A stretch of DNA of 64,000 nucleotides from Arthrobacter sp. U41 (GCF_007679325.1 NZ_VEGI01000004.1:62001-126000), one strand, 5' to 3'. Positions 43,502-52,545 are shown, counted from the first letter of the stretch. The notes: generated from the letters alone by a model not told the origin. A program made the numbers and translations.

Positions 43502-45277
43502 ATGACGGTAGAACAGCCCACTGAAGCATCCGCTGAGGCTCCTGCCCGCGATTGGTTCCAGAGCGCCGTCGTCTATCAGATCTATCCGCGCAGCTTTGCC
43601 GATTCCAACGGGGACGGCATCGGGGACCTGCGCGGCGTCATCAGCAAGCTGGACTACCTGCACCGGCTGGGCGTCGACGTCGTCTGGCTATCCCCGATCT
43701 ACACGTCCCCGCAGGACGACAACGGCTACGACATCAGCGACTACCGCAACGTGGACCCGATCTTCGGCACCCTCGAGGACCTGCGGGAACTGACGGACGG
43801 GCTTCACGCCCGGGGCATGAAGCTGGTGATGGACCTGGTGGTCAACCACACCTCGGACGAGCACCCCTGGTTTATCGAATCACGGTCCTCGAAGGACAAC
43901 CCCAAGCGGGACTGGTACTGGTGGCGGCCGCCGCGCGAGGATACCGGCGGCGCCGCCGGGGGCCCGGGTGCGGCGCCCAACAACTGGGGGTCGGCGTTCT
44001 CCGGCCCGGCGTGGGAGTTCGACCAGGCCACCGGCGAGTACTACCTCCACATCTTCTCCAGGAAGCAGCCGGACCTGAACTGGGAAAACCCGCAGGTCCG
44101 GGCGGCGGTCTACGAGATGATGAACTGGTGGCTGGACCGGGGCGTGGACGGCTTCCGGATGGACGTCATCAATTTCATCTCCAAGGACACCGCGCTGCCG
44201 GACGGGCCCATCGCCGCCGGCAAGCTCTACGGCGACGGCACCCCGTTCTACATCGGCGGCCCGCGGATCCACGAGTTCCTGCAGGAGATGCACCGGGAGG
44301 TCTTCGCCGGACGCACCGGGCCGCTGCTCACCGTCGGCGAAATGCCCGGTGTCACCGTGGACGAAGCCGTCCTGTTCACTGATCCCGCGCGGGCGGAGGT
44401 GGACATGGTCTTCCAGTTCGAGCACGTGGCCCTGGACCAGGAGGACGGCAACAAGTGGCGGCCCAAGAAACTCAAACTCACCGATCTCAAGAGGTCCCTG
44501 GGGCACTGGCAGACCGGGCTGGCGGAGCGCGGCTGGAACAGCCTGTACTGGGGCAACCACGATCAAGCCCGGGCTGTGTCCCGCTTTGGCGACGACGGCC
44601 GGTACCGTGAGCTCTCCGCAAAAATGCTCGCCGGGATCCTGCACCTGCACCGCGGCACGCCCTACGTCTACCAGGGCGAGGAACTCGGCATGACCAACAT
44701 GACCTTCGGTGCGATCAGCGACTACCGCGACATCGAGGTCCTCAACCACCACCGCGAAGCCACCACCCATCTGGGCCACACCGATGCCGATGTACTCGCC
44801 GCGCTGGCGCCGCTCAACCGCGACAACGCCCGCACCCCGGTCCAGTGGGACGCCTCCCGGCACGCCGGCTTCACCACCGGTTCGCCCTGGATCGCGGTCA
44901 ACCCGAATGCCAACCACATCAACGCCGCCGCGCAGGTGGACGACCCGGACTCCGTGTACAGCTTCTACCGGAAAGTGATCGCGCTGCGGCACGCCGAGCC
45001 CGTGGTCTCGCACGGAGATTTCACCATGCTCCTGCCGCGGGACGAGCACGTCTACGCTTTCGTCCGCTCGATTCCGGGCACGCAGTTGCTGGTGCTGGGC
45101 AACTTCTCCGGGCAGGACCAGGAGGTGACGCTCGACGACGCCGACGTTCCGGTCGCGTGGGGCAGCGCGGAGCTGGTCCTGGGCAACTATCCTGCCGAGC
45201 CCGCGGTGCCCCGCCTGCATCTCCGTCCGTGGGAGCTGAAGGTCTTCCGCGCCGGGGCAGCCCGGTCTGACGGGTAG
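43502..45277 (+). CDS. GH13 alpha-glucosidase (oligo-1,6-glucosidase type)
   Basis: A 591-residue glycoside hydrolase. All GH13 regions are present: region I DLVVNHTSDEH, nucleophile Asp221 in GFRMDVINF, acid/base Glu280 in VGEMPG, and Asp354 in WGNHDQAR. The QPDLNWENPQVR segment marks the GH13_17/23/31-type alpha-glucosidase/oligo-1,6-glucosidase group. There is no signal peptide, so it works on imported maltose, isomaltose or similar. GAGGAGACC precedes the ATG. The nearby X25-domain protein could also relate to alpha-glucans. Confidence 0.93.
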   Translation: MTVEQPTEASAEAPARDWFQSAVVYQIYPRSFADSNGDGIGDLRGVISKLDYLHRLGVDVVWLSPIYTSPQDDNGYDISDYRNVDPIFGTLEDLRELTDGLHARGMKLVMDLVVNHTSDEHPWFIESRSSKDNPKRDWYWWRPPREDTGGAAGGPGAAPNNWGSAFSGPAWEFDQATGEYYLHIFSRKQPDLNWENPQVRAAVYEMMNWWLDRGVDGFRMDVINFISKDTALPDGPIAAGKLYGDGTPFYIGGPRIHEFLQEMHREVFAGRTGPLLTVGEMPGVTVDEAVLFTDPARAEVDMVFQFEHVALDQEDGNKWRPKKLKLTDLKRSLGHWQTGLAERGWNSLYWGNHDQARAVSRFGDDGRYRELSAKMLAGILHLHRGTPYVYQGEELGMTNMTFGAISDYRDIEVLNHHREATTHLGHTDADVLAALAPLNRDNARTPVQWDASRHAGFTTGSPWIAVNPNANHINAAAQVDDPDSVYSFYRKVIALRHAEPVVSHGDFTMLLPRDEHVYAFVRSIPGTQLLVLGNFSGQDQEVTLDDADVPVAWGSAELVLGNYPAEPAVPRLHLRPWELKVFRAGAARSDG

Positions 45278-45334
45278 CCCGTTGGCCGAACATTCCGGAA
45301 ATTCTGCGATCCAACACGAGTGAGGGAGCCTGGC

Positions 45335-45568
45335 ATGACCATTCCGCCGCCGCACGAACCTGATCCGTTTCCGCCGGAACCCGGGCCCACCACCCCTGAG
45401 CCGCAGCCCGGGGATCCCTTCCCGCCGGAACCGGGTCCGGTCACTCCCCCGCCGCCGATTCCGGAGCCTGGTCCTTCGCCAACGCCCGGCCCGTTCCCCA
45501 CGCCCGGACCGCTGCCGATCCCCGACCCCGGCCCGGTCCCGCCGCGGCCGGACCCGACGCGGTTCTAG
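45335..45568 (+). CDS. Small proline-rich protein
   Basis: A 77-residue protein made almost wholly of Pro, Glu, Asp and Gly repeats (PFPPEPGPTTPEPQPGDPFPPEPGP). It lacks a signal peptide and any fold motif. GGGAG lies about eight bases before the ATG, which supports translation. It lies 57 bp after the GH13 gene and before a very strong hairpin. It may be a disordered linker-like peptide; a spurious open frame in high-GC DNA is also possible. Confidence 0.5.
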   Translation: MTIPPPHEPDPFPPEPGPTTPEPQPGDPFPPEPGPVTPPPPIPEPGPSPTPGPFPTPGPLPIPDPGPVPPRPDPTRF

Positions 45569-45622
45569 CGGCGACCAAGGCCTCCTGCACCCGCGTTCAC
45601 GATGCGCTAAGCCGCCTGCGCT

Positions 45623-45674
45623 ACGCATAAGACCCCTCGACACCCGAATTCGGGTGTCCAGGGGTCTTATGCGT
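45623..45674. terminator. 52-bp near-perfect palindrome between convergent genes
   Basis: ACGCATAAGACCCCT at the left pairs with AGGGGTCTTATGCGT at the right, and CACCCGAATTCGGGTG fills the centre. Only one internal base pair (C/C) is mismatched over the whole 52 bases. It stands between a plus-strand and a minus-strand gene and likely terminates both; T tracts are absent on either side. The length and near-perfection are unusual. Confidence 0.7.
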
Positions 45675-45760
45675 GTCGGCCGGAAGAGCGCGCGTCGGCG
45701 GGGCGAACCCGCGTCGGCGGGAAGGATGCGCGTCGCCGGGGCGAAAGCGCGTCGGCGGCG
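45675..45760. repeat. Short GCGTCGGCGG-type degenerate repeats
   Basis: Four imperfect copies of a GCGCGTCGGCGGGGCGAA-like unit follow the palindrome. They have no obvious coding or hairpin role. They fill most of the gap to the next gene end at 45790. Confidence 0.6.
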
Positions 45761-45789
45761 CGTTCCCTGGAGGGCTTGGGGGCGCCGCC

Positions 45790-46692
45790 CTACGCGAAGA
45801 CGATGTCGCGGGTCCGGTGGTCGTAGTGGATGACCAGCTGGCCGCCGCCGTGGTGCACCTCGTGGTTGGCGCCGTCGAACGCACCAAAGGCACCAAAGTT
45901 CTCGTCCCAGGAGCGGTTGAGCGCGATCTTAAAGCTGTAGGTGCCGGCAGGAAGATCCGCCGCGAGCTTCCAGAGCTGGTCAACGACGTCCAGTTCCATC
46001 TGGGATTCGTCGTACTCCGGCGCCCAGTTGGCCGGTGCGCCCAGCAGGACGTTGAAGTCTCCTGCCACGGCAACCGCTTCCGGCTGCTCGATGGTCTCGA
46101 CGCTGACGGCCGGCGTTTCCGTGGCGTCAGGAGTTGCAGCGGCTGGTGCCTCAGCGGCGGGAGCTTTGTCGGCTGACTTGCGCTTGCGGACCGCTTTGGC
46201 CACCGGAGCAACCGCCTCTTCGACCAGCTTGGCAGCCTTGTCGGCGACCTTCCCGGCAACCTTGGCAGCCTTCGGCGCGGTCTTTGAAGGCTTCTCCGCC
46301 GCCGTCGCGGCCGGCTTTACGGCGGGCGCCGCCGGCAGCGGGGTGTCGGCGGGAACGGGAGTTCCGGCGTCGAGCGCTGCGGCGAAAGCGGCAGGGTCAG
46401 CGAACGCCACGGTGGCGCGCTGGCCGTCCTCCGTGATGGTCCAACCCGAACGTCCCTTGACCAGCCAGCCGGCCTTGACCAGCTTCGCGGTGGCCGTGGT
46501 GAGCGTCTTGTGGCCGCGAGGAATTCCGCCGCTCAGCAGCTCGCGCTCGAATTCGTTGAGCGGAACGCGTGCGATGGCCTCGCCCAGCACTGCTCCGGCG
46601 TTCAGCTTCTGGTCGGTCCACACCCCCTCGGCCAGAACGTCCAGTACGGCCTTCAGTCGAAGGGTGGTGTTTTCGGCAGTGTTCGCGCCCAT
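45790..46692 (-). CDS. Winged-helix / Lys-Ala linker / X25-like domain fusion protein
   Basis: A 300-residue protein in three parts. Residues 1-95 (LRLKAVLDVLAEGVWTDQKL, then GGIPRGHKTLTTATAKLVKAGWLVKGRSGWTITEDGQ) resemble a winged helix like the Mrr N-domain. Residues about 96-205 form an Ala/Lys/Pro-rich linker with histone-H1-like stretches (KAAKVAGKVADKAAKLVEEA and AVRKRKSADKAP). Residues about 206-300 (VAVAGDFNVLLGAPANWAPE, LPAGTYSFKIALNRSWDENFGAFG, IHYDHRTRDIVFA) match the X25 module of pullulanases. No signal peptide is present. AGAGGAGA precedes the ATG. I infer a DNA-binding protein that may sense an alpha-glucan. Confidence 0.8.
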   Translation of the reverse strand: MGANTAENTTLRLKAVLDVLAEGVWTDQKLNAGAVLGEAIARVPLNEFERELLSGGIPRGHKTLTTATAKLVKAGWLVKGRSGWTITEDGQRATVAFADPAAFAAALDAGTPVPADTPLPAAPAVKPAATAAEKPSKTAPKAAKVAGKVADKAAKLVEEAVAPVAKAVRKRKSADKAPAAEAPAAATPDATETPAVSVETIEQPEAVAVAGDFNVLLGAPANWAPEYDESQMELDVVDQLWKLAADLPAGTYSFKIALNRSWDENFGAFGAFDGANHEVHHGGGQLVIHYDHRTRDIVFA

Positions 46693-46893
46693 GGGTCTCC
46701 TCTAGAAGCAATTGATCCACCTGTATTTTGCCAAGGTTGGATGCGTTTCCGCGAGTAGAAACTGTTAACTCTGTGTGTCGTGACCCACTATTACACCCCA
46801 TTCCGGCGGGCGCGGGGGCCCCAGACAGGGATACTCGTGAGTAGTTTCTTGATCGTCGCGGAAAACCCGGCCCCGGGGCGCCAGAGACTGCTG

Positions 46894-47760
46894 CTAGAAC
46901 TTGGGGACCAGAACGGGGGTGTTCTTCTTGTACGCCTCGTAATCCTCCTGGCCGCCCCACTTGCTGTCGGACTTTTTCTCAAGAAGCGGCACGCCGCTGA
47001 CCTTGGTCAACAGCAAGGTGACAAAAACCGGTGAGATCAAAGCCACCCGCTGCCACCCCTCCAGCGCCGGGAGGGCGACGATTGCCACACCGATCCAGAG
47101 CAGGATCTCGCCAAAGTAGTTCGGGTGGCGGGACTTGGCCCACAGCCCCGTCGAAATGAATTTGCCCTTGTTGGCGGGGTCGGAGTTGAACCGGGCCTTC
47201 TGCTGGTCGGCCACCACTTCGATGCCGAAGCCGACGGCCCACATCAGGAAACCGACCAGCGCGATCCAGTCCAGTGCCACCCTTGTGGCCGAAGTAATGG
47301 CCACCCATGCCGCGGCTGCGGTGAACACCACCCACAGTCCCTGGATGGTCCACACGTTGAGGAACCGGATAAAGGAGGGCTTGATCTCGTCAAAGCGGTC
47401 ATCTTTGCCGGCCTTGCTGATGCGCCGGAACAGGAACGTGCCAAGCCTCAGCGTCCAGGCGAGCACCATGGCGGCCAGCAGCAGCGCCCGGGCGTCGATT
47501 CCCGGGGTGAGCAAAACCAGCAGCAGTGTGATGGCGGTGTAGGTCAGGGTGCCGGTCAGGTCATAGAACTTCTCGGTCTGGGCCATGAAGGACGGGATGA
47601 ACACCAGCCACTGAATGACGAACGCGGCCCCGACGGCCATCGCGAAGACGGGGATCCCGCCCAGGGTGGCCCCGCCCTGGCTGCCGGCGACGGCGACGAG
47701 TGCTCCGAGCAACACCACCACGGGGAGGGCGATGAGCGCCTTGCGGTCTGTTTCCTTCAT
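46894..47760 (-). CDS. DUF1295 (steroid 5-alpha-reductase-like) membrane protein
   Basis: A 288-residue multi-helix membrane protein. The DUF1295 signature is clear at the C-terminus: GKFISTGLWAKSRHPNYFGEILLWIGVAIVALPALEGW. The family shares the fold of steroid reductases and isoprenylcysteine methyltransferases; it probably reduces or methylates a lipid. The ATG at 47760 follows AAAGGAAC with usable spacing; the longer open frame begins within the MarR promoter region. It is divergent from the MarR / acyl-CoA synthetase / DUF2177 operon. Confidence 0.88.
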   Translation of the reverse strand: MKETDRKALIALPVVVLLGALVAVAGSQGGATLGGIPVFAMAVGAAFVIQWLVFIPSFMAQTEKFYDLTGTLTYTAITLLLVLLTPGIDARALLLAAMVLAWTLRLGTFLFRRISKAGKDDRFDEIKPSFIRFLNVWTIQGLWVVFTAAAAWVAITSATRVALDWIALVGFLMWAVGFGIEVVADQQKARFNSDPANKGKFISTGLWAKSRHPNYFGEILLWIGVAIVALPALEGWQRVALISPVFVTLLLTKVSGVPLLEKKSDSKWGGQEDYEAYKKNTPVLVPKF

Positions 47761-47926
47761 CAGGAAGTTCCTTTCACACACGGAGCCGGCCCAGGCTGGC
47801 ACAACCCAAGAGGTACCGCCGAACATCAACGTTTTTGGCAATCCTAGTAGATGATCAAATAAGATTGAATAATAGACTATCTAACAAGACTGGAAATTGT
47901 CGGAATCCGGAGCCGAAGGAGGCACC
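47761..47926. promoter_or_regulatory. AT-rich divergent promoter region of the MarR operon
   Basis: The stretch 47845-47890 is sharply AT-rich against the surrounding GC-rich DNA. It contains TAGAT / ATCTA and repeated ATAAGATTGAATAATAG-like segments that could form MarR half-sites, plus several -10-like hexamers. The region probably drives both the DUF1295 gene and the marR-type gene. I could not assign a definite pair of promoter hexamers. Confidence 0.55.
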
Positions 47927-48388
47927 ATGACCGCCTCGCCGCAGCACCCGGCCGCGTTGGCCCTGCAGGGACTGTTCTCACTCGCCAACGAGACCGAGCG
48001 TGAAGTCGCCCGGAGACTCGGGCTAAACCTCACCGATTACCGTGCCCTGTCGACGCTCGCCCAGTCGGGACCGGTCACGGTGGGCAAGCTCGCCGAGGAT
48101 CTGGGAGCGACGCCGGCTACCGCCACCGCGATTGTGAGCCGGATGGAAGCCCGCGGCTACATGGCACGGCACCGGGACACCGAGGACCGCCGCCAGGTCC
48201 AGGTGAGCGTCACCCCGGAAGCCAGCCGCGAAATCATGGACCTGATGCGGCCCCTGATGACCGCAACCAATGAGCACCTCAAGTCCTTGCCCGCGGCGCA
48301 CCAGAGCGTCGTCGCGGACTTCCTCGACGTCGCCCAGCACCTGATGCGGGACCACCTGCACACACTTTCGGAGAAGGACCCCCGATGA
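47927..48388 (+). CDS. MarR-family transcriptional regulator
   Basis: A 153-residue winged-helix regulator (NLTDYRALSTLAQSGPVTVGKLAEDLGATPATATAIVSRMEARGYMARHRDTEDRRQVQVSVTPEA). The ATG at 47927 follows AAGGAGG with seven-base spacing; an upstream GTG in frame lacks such a site. It overlaps the acyl-CoA synthetase start by four bases. It probably represses this operon and the divergent DUF1295 gene, released by a phenolic or fatty-acid-like ligand. Confidence 0.9.
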   Translation: MTASPQHPAALALQGLFSLANETEREVARRLGLNLTDYRALSTLAQSGPVTVGKLAEDLGATPATATAIVSRMEARGYMARHRDTEDRRQVQVSVTPEASREIMDLMRPLMTATNEHLKSLPAAHQSVVADFLDVAQHLMRDHLHTLSEKDPR

Positions 48389-50253
48389 AAGAATCTTCCT
48401 CCCCGCTGCTGGCTGACGCGTCCGGCTACAGGAACGCGACCGGGCTGCTTATGGACCGGTACCGGACCTCTCCGGAACACATTGCTTTCGAGGTCAGGGC
48501 GTCGAACGCCGCGATCACGGATCCCTGGCGCCAAGTGACCACCGGGCAGTTCGTCGACGAGGTCAGGGCCCTCGCCAAGGGCTTCATCGCCGCCGGCCTA
48601 CAGCCCGGCGAATCACTCGCCATCATGTCCCCCACCCGATACGAGTGGACGCTGGCGGACATGGCAGCGTGGTTCGCCGGCGCCGTCGTCGTTCCTATCT
48701 ACGAGACGTCGGCCGCGCCCCAGGTGACTGCCATCCTCGCCGACGCTGAGGTGCGTCTGGCGATTGCCGGCACCGCTGAGCATGCCCTCCTGCTGGAGCA
48801 GGGTTTCGAGCAGGCCGGGATCCGCGCCCTGGGAGTCTGGACCATGGACGCCCGCCCCGGAGCGGACCTGGCCAGCCTCGTACTCCGCGGCGCCGGGGTC
48901 TCGGACAGCGACGTCGAGGAGCGGCGCCTGCTCGCTGACCTCGACGCGGTGGCAACCATCGTCTACACCTCCGGCACCACCGCCGCGCCCAAAGGCGCCC
49001 TCATCACGCACGGCAACTTCGTGGGCCAGGTGCTCAACGTGGCCGCCGCGTACACAGGCGTGGTCCGCGAGGACGGCAACACCATCATTTTCCTTCCGAT
49101 GGCCCATGTGCTGGCCCGCGGACTGCAGCTGACCTGCCTGGCCAACGGCATGCGCATCGCCCACCTGTCCGACCCCCGGGACGTGGTGCCCGCCCTCGGC
49201 GTCCTGAAGCCCACCTTCCTCGTGGTGGTCCCCCGCGTACTGCAGAAGATCCAGGCGTCCGCCGCAGCTGCCGCGGCGAAGAAGCGCCTCGGCCCGGTCT
49301 GGGCGTCGGCGCAGCGCACCGCGGTGGCGTGGGGCCGGTTCGCCGAAATGCGCGACGCCGATCCCGCGGCCAAAGCGGCGCCGGGCCTGCGCGTGAGGCA
49401 TGCTGTGTTCGATCGCCTCTTCTACGCCCGGCTCCGGACGCTGATGGGCGGCCGTCTGGACTATTTGCTCTCCGGCGCGGCCGCGCTCGACGCCGAGCTC
49501 TCCCTCTTTTTCCGCGGCCTGGGCCTTCCGGTCATCGAGGGCTACGGCCTCACCGAAACGACCGCCCCGCTGACCGGGAACATGCCCGGCTCGATCCGGG
49601 CCGGGTCGGTGGGTGTCCCGATGCCGGGAACAACCCTGCGCATCTCGGAGCGGGGCGAGGTGCTGGCCCGCGGCGTGGGGGTCTTTGCCGGCTACCGCAG
49701 ACCGGCCGACAACGCTGACGCGTTCGTGGACGGGTTCTTCCGCACCGGCGACCTCGGCGAGCTCGATGAGCAGGGACGGCTCACGCTCAAGGGCCGGATC
49801 AAGGACGTCATCGTCACCGCCGGCGGCAAGACCGTGTCCCCCGCCATCTGGGAAGGCTACGTGGAGGGCGACCCGCTCGTGGCGCATGCCGTCATGGTGG
49901 GAGAAGGCAAACCATTCCTGGGCGGGCTGGTGCTGCTGGACCCCGAATCAGTCGCGGTCTGGGCAGAGCGCGAGGGCATCGCCGATCTGGCCGGCCTGCG
50001 CATCCCGGACGACGGCGGCGCCGTCCAGATCGACGACGCGCGGCTCCTCACAGCGATCGGCAAGGCCGTCAGCGCCGCCAACGCCAAGATCGCGCGGTCC
50101 GAGCAGGTGCGCCGTTTCGTGCTGCTGCTCACCGATCTCAGCGAGGCCAACGGCATTGTGACCCCCACGATGAAACTCAAACGCGGCGCCTTCACCGAAC
50201 GCACGCGCCATATCGTCGAAACCCTCTACACCGACCCAAGGAGCCAAGCATGA
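48385..50253 (+). CDS. Long-chain fatty-acid-CoA ligase, FadD15-like
   Basis: A 622-residue ANL-superfamily enzyme that activates a fatty acid through an acyl-AMP to acyl-CoA. The phosphate loop is VYTSGTTAAPKGALITHGN (about residues 193-211), the A5 motif is EGYGLTETTAPLTGN and the A8 hinge is GRIKDVIVTAGGKTVSPAIWEG. The catalytic Lys near the end of the chain is not clear-cut (MKLKRGAFTERTR). No membrane segment is present. ATGA overlaps couple it to the genes on both sides. Confidence 0.9.
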   Translation: MKESSSPLLADASGYRNATGLLMDRYRTSPEHIAFEVRASNAAITDPWRQVTTGQFVDEVRALAKGFIAAGLQPGESLAIMSPTRYEWTLADMAAWFAGAVVVPIYETSAAPQVTAILADAEVRLAIAGTAEHALLLEQGFEQAGIRALGVWTMDARPGADLASLVLRGAGVSDSDVEERRLLADLDAVATIVYTSGTTAAPKGALITHGNFVGQVLNVAAAYTGVVREDGNTIIFLPMAHVLARGLQLTCLANGMRIAHLSDPRDVVPALGVLKPTFLVVVPRVLQKIQASAAAAAAKKRLGPVWASAQRTAVAWGRFAEMRDADPAAKAAPGLRVRHAVFDRLFYARLRTLMGGRLDYLLSGAAALDAELSLFFRGLGLPVIEGYGLTETTAPLTGNMPGSIRAGSVGVPMPGTTLRISERGEVLARGVGVFAGYRRPADNADAFVDGFFRTGDLGELDEQGRLTLKGRIKDVIVTAGGKTVSPAIWEGYVEGDPLVAHAVMVGEGKPFLGGLVLLDPESVAVWAEREGIADLAGLRIPDDGGAVQIDDARLLTAIGKAVSAANAKIARSEQVRRFVLLLTDLSEANGIVTPTMKLKRGAFTERTRHIVETLYTDPRSQA

Positions 50254-50684
50254 ACGTCCAGGTCAGAAGGTGGCTGATTTCCTACGCCGTCGCCGCCGTG
50301 ATCTTCGCCGCCGTCGACGTCGTCTGGATCGGCACCGTGGCGAACAACCAGTACGAAAGCCAGATCGGTGACCTGCTGGCACCCAGCGTCAACCTCGCGG
50401 GCGCCGTGGCCTTCTACCTTGTATATGTCGTGGGGATCGTGCATTACGGCATCCGGCCCAGCCACCGGAATGCCACCATGCGGGAGCGGGTGACGGGCGC
50501 CGCCCTGTTCGGCTTCTTCACCTACGCCACGTGGGCTTTGACCGCCCTCGCCGTCCTGAAGGACTTCCCCGTCGTTGTGGCCTTGACCGATATCGCCTGG
50601 GGCGTGGCGGTGTGCAGCATTGTCACGTGGCTCACGGCCACCCTGCTGCGGCGTATGTTCGCGCGGGCCGGCACCTTGAAATAA
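50250..50684 (+). CDS. DUF2177 membrane protein
   Basis: A 144-residue four-helix membrane protein of the DUF2177 family: AVIFAAVDVVWIGTV, LAGAVAFYLVYVVGIVHYGI, GAALFGFFTYATWALTALAVLK and DIAWGVAVCSIVTWLTATLLRR. The function is unknown. DUF2177 and DUF1295 genes are often found near cyclopropane-fatty-acid and lipid-modifying genes in actinobacteria and proteobacteria, which fits the fatty-acyl-CoA ligase next door. The start overlaps the ligase stop by four bases. Confidence 0.87.
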   Translation: MNVQVRRWLISYAVAAVIFAAVDVVWIGTVANNQYESQIGDLLAPSVNLAGAVAFYLVYVVGIVHYGIRPSHRNATMRERVTGAALFGFFTYATWALTALAVLKDFPVVVALTDIAWGVAVCSIVTWLTATLLRRMFARAGTLK

Positions 50685-50704
50685 CGCCCGCGTTGGTGTG
50701 GGCG

Positions 50705-52438
50705 TTACTCCCCGGAGCTCCACTCAGCGCCGGTCTCGGCCATGTACGCGGCCACGGCGGCATCGATGGTGCGGAAGAAGTGCCGCGGATCGATTTGGCC
50801 TGTCAGTTCGTAGCGTTCGATCTTTTCCCGGACGCCGTGCTTGAGCTCCGCGAACACCAGGGACGTGCCCTGCGCGTTCAGCTCGACGTCCAGCTCGAGG
50901 AGCACGTCCGAGGCCGTGGTGTCCACGTCCGTGATGGGTTCGGCCGCGATGACGATCCACCGCGGTTTGGGTTCCGTCCGGGCTAGCCGCCGGATGTTTT
51001 CGCGGAACGGCCGCACGTTGGCGAAGAACAGCGGCGCGTCGAACCGGTAGATCACCAGGCCGGGCAGGTGCTTCGCGTCCGGGTGAAAGTGCACGTCGTG
51101 GAACCCTTCGACGCCGGGCACCCGCCCGATCACCGTCTCGTAGGGCCACCAGGCCCGGCGGAAGATGTTGAGAACGGATAATCCCACCGCGATGGCGATG
51201 CCGGGCAGGACGCCCAGGAGCGTGACGCCGAGGAAGGCCGCGATGGAAAGGTTGAATTCCGTCTTGCGCTGACGCCAGAGCCGCACGGTGCCGGGGATGT
51301 CGGCGAGGGATATTGACGCGGTGATCACAATGGCCGCCAGCGCCGGCTGGGGCAGGTTCCGGAACAGCCCCGGCAGCAGCAACAGCATCAGCAGGATCAG
51401 CACGGCACCCGTCACGCCCGTGAGCTGGGTCTTCGAACCGGAACGTTCCGCGACCGCGGTCCGGGAGCCGCTGGTGCTTACGGGGAAGCCCTGGAACAGT
51501 CCCGCGGCCAGGTTCGCGGCGCCGATGCCGATCATTTCCTGGTTGCCCCGGATCTCCTGGCCCGTTCGGGCGGCGAACGACGACGCCGTCGAGATCGTGT
51601 CCGTCAAGGACACCAGCGCAATCCCGAGCGCACCGGCGAACATCAGGGCGAAGTCCGAGAACTCCAGGTACGGGATGGTGAACGGAGGGAAGCCTTGCGG
51701 CAGCTCCCCCACGAGTGAGACACCGCGGTCCGCAAGTCCGAAGAGCGACGTCGCTGCGATCGCGAGAACCACCATAACCAGCACCGACGGGACCTTGGGC
51801 AGCCACCGTTGCAGGGCGAGGATCAGCACAATCCCGGAGATCCCGACGGCGGCCGCGGCTGTCACCGCCTCGCCCCCGGCCAGCCCTTGGAAGAAGCCGA
51901 CGAGGTCTCCGATGAAGCCCTCGGCGCTCACCGAGAAGCCGAAGAGCTTCGGGAGCTGGCCGACAAGGATAGTGATGGCGAGCCCGTTCATGTAGCCGAT
52001 CATTGTGGGCTTGGAGATGAGGTCCGCGATGAAGCCAAGTTTCGCGACGGATGCCAGGACCATGATGACGCCGACCATCAGCGCGAGCATCGACGCGAGG
52101 ACCACCGCTTTCTGCGGGTCGCCGTCGGAGGCCACGAGCGGCAGGACCGTCGCCGCGATCATCGGTCCGAGGGACGAGTCCGGCCCCAGCACCAGGATGC
52201 GGGACGGGCCGAAAACCGCGTACGCGAGCAGGCACAGGACAGTGGTGTACAGCCCGGTAATCGGGGGCAGTCCCGCCAGCTCCGCGTAGGCCATGCCCTG
52301 GGGCACCAGCAAGGTCGACAAGACAATGCCGGCGACTATGTCCTTGCCGAACCAGCTCTTTTGGTAGGTCGCGGCGACGTCGAATCCGGGCATCAGCTGA
52401 CGCAGCCGGCCCTTCCGCCGCTGTGGGATCTCGGTCAT
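50705..52438 (-). CDS. SulP-family anion transporter with STAS domain
   Basis: A 577-residue transporter. The membrane part (about residues 25-400) carries the SulP signature GMAYAELAGLPPITGLYTTVLCLLAYAVFGPSR and later GSRTAVAERSGSKTQLTGVTGAVLILLM. A cytoplasmic STAS domain follows (about 440-560: PGLVIYRFDAPLFFANV, TDVDTTASDVLLELD). It should import sulfate or another anion, possibly bicarbonate, by symport. The gene converges with the DUF2177 gene and is divergent from the TerC leader region. Confidence 0.92.
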   Translation of the reverse strand: MTEIPQRRKGRLRQLMPGFDVAATYQKSWFGKDIVAGIVLSTLLVPQGMAYAELAGLPPITGLYTTVLCLLAYAVFGPSRILVLGPDSSLGPMIAATVLPLVASDGDPQKAVVLASMLALMVGVIMVLASVAKLGFIADLISKPTMIGYMNGLAITILVGQLPKLFGFSVSAEGFIGDLVGFFQGLAGGEAVTAAAAVGISGIVLILALQRWLPKVPSVLVMVVLAIAATSLFGLADRGVSLVGELPQGFPPFTIPYLEFSDFALMFAGALGIALVSLTDTISTASSFAARTGQEIRGNQEMIGIGAANLAAGLFQGFPVSTSGSRTAVAERSGSKTQLTGVTGAVLILLMLLLLPGLFRNLPQPALAAIVITASISLADIPGTVRLWRQRKTEFNLSIAAFLGVTLLGVLPGIAIAVGLSVLNIFRRAWWPYETVIGRVPGVEGFHDVHFHPDAKHLPGLVIYRFDAPLFFANVRPFRENIRRLARTEPKPRWIVIAAEPITDVDTTASDVLLELDVELNAQGTSLVFAELKHGVREKIERYELTGQIDPRHFFRTIDAAVAAYMAETGAEWSSGE

Positions 52439-52545
52439 AGGGGCACTCTGCCGGGCGTTGGCTTCCCGTGCATCCTCCGCCGAGGGTGAACCGGATCAGC
52501 CGGGCGCCGCTGCACGCTGCCGGGCCGTCACCCTTGTCTCGATAG

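Noticed and set aside
41893..43521. Long minus-strand open frame opposite the MscS-type gene
   Set aside because: It is rich in Arg, Gly, His and Asp with no domain pattern and lies opposite a well-formed channel gene; high-GC DNA gives such antisense frames.
43880..45643. Long minus-strand open frame opposite the GH13 gene
   Set aside because: The GH13 catalytic motifs are on the plus strand; the antisense product has shadow composition only.
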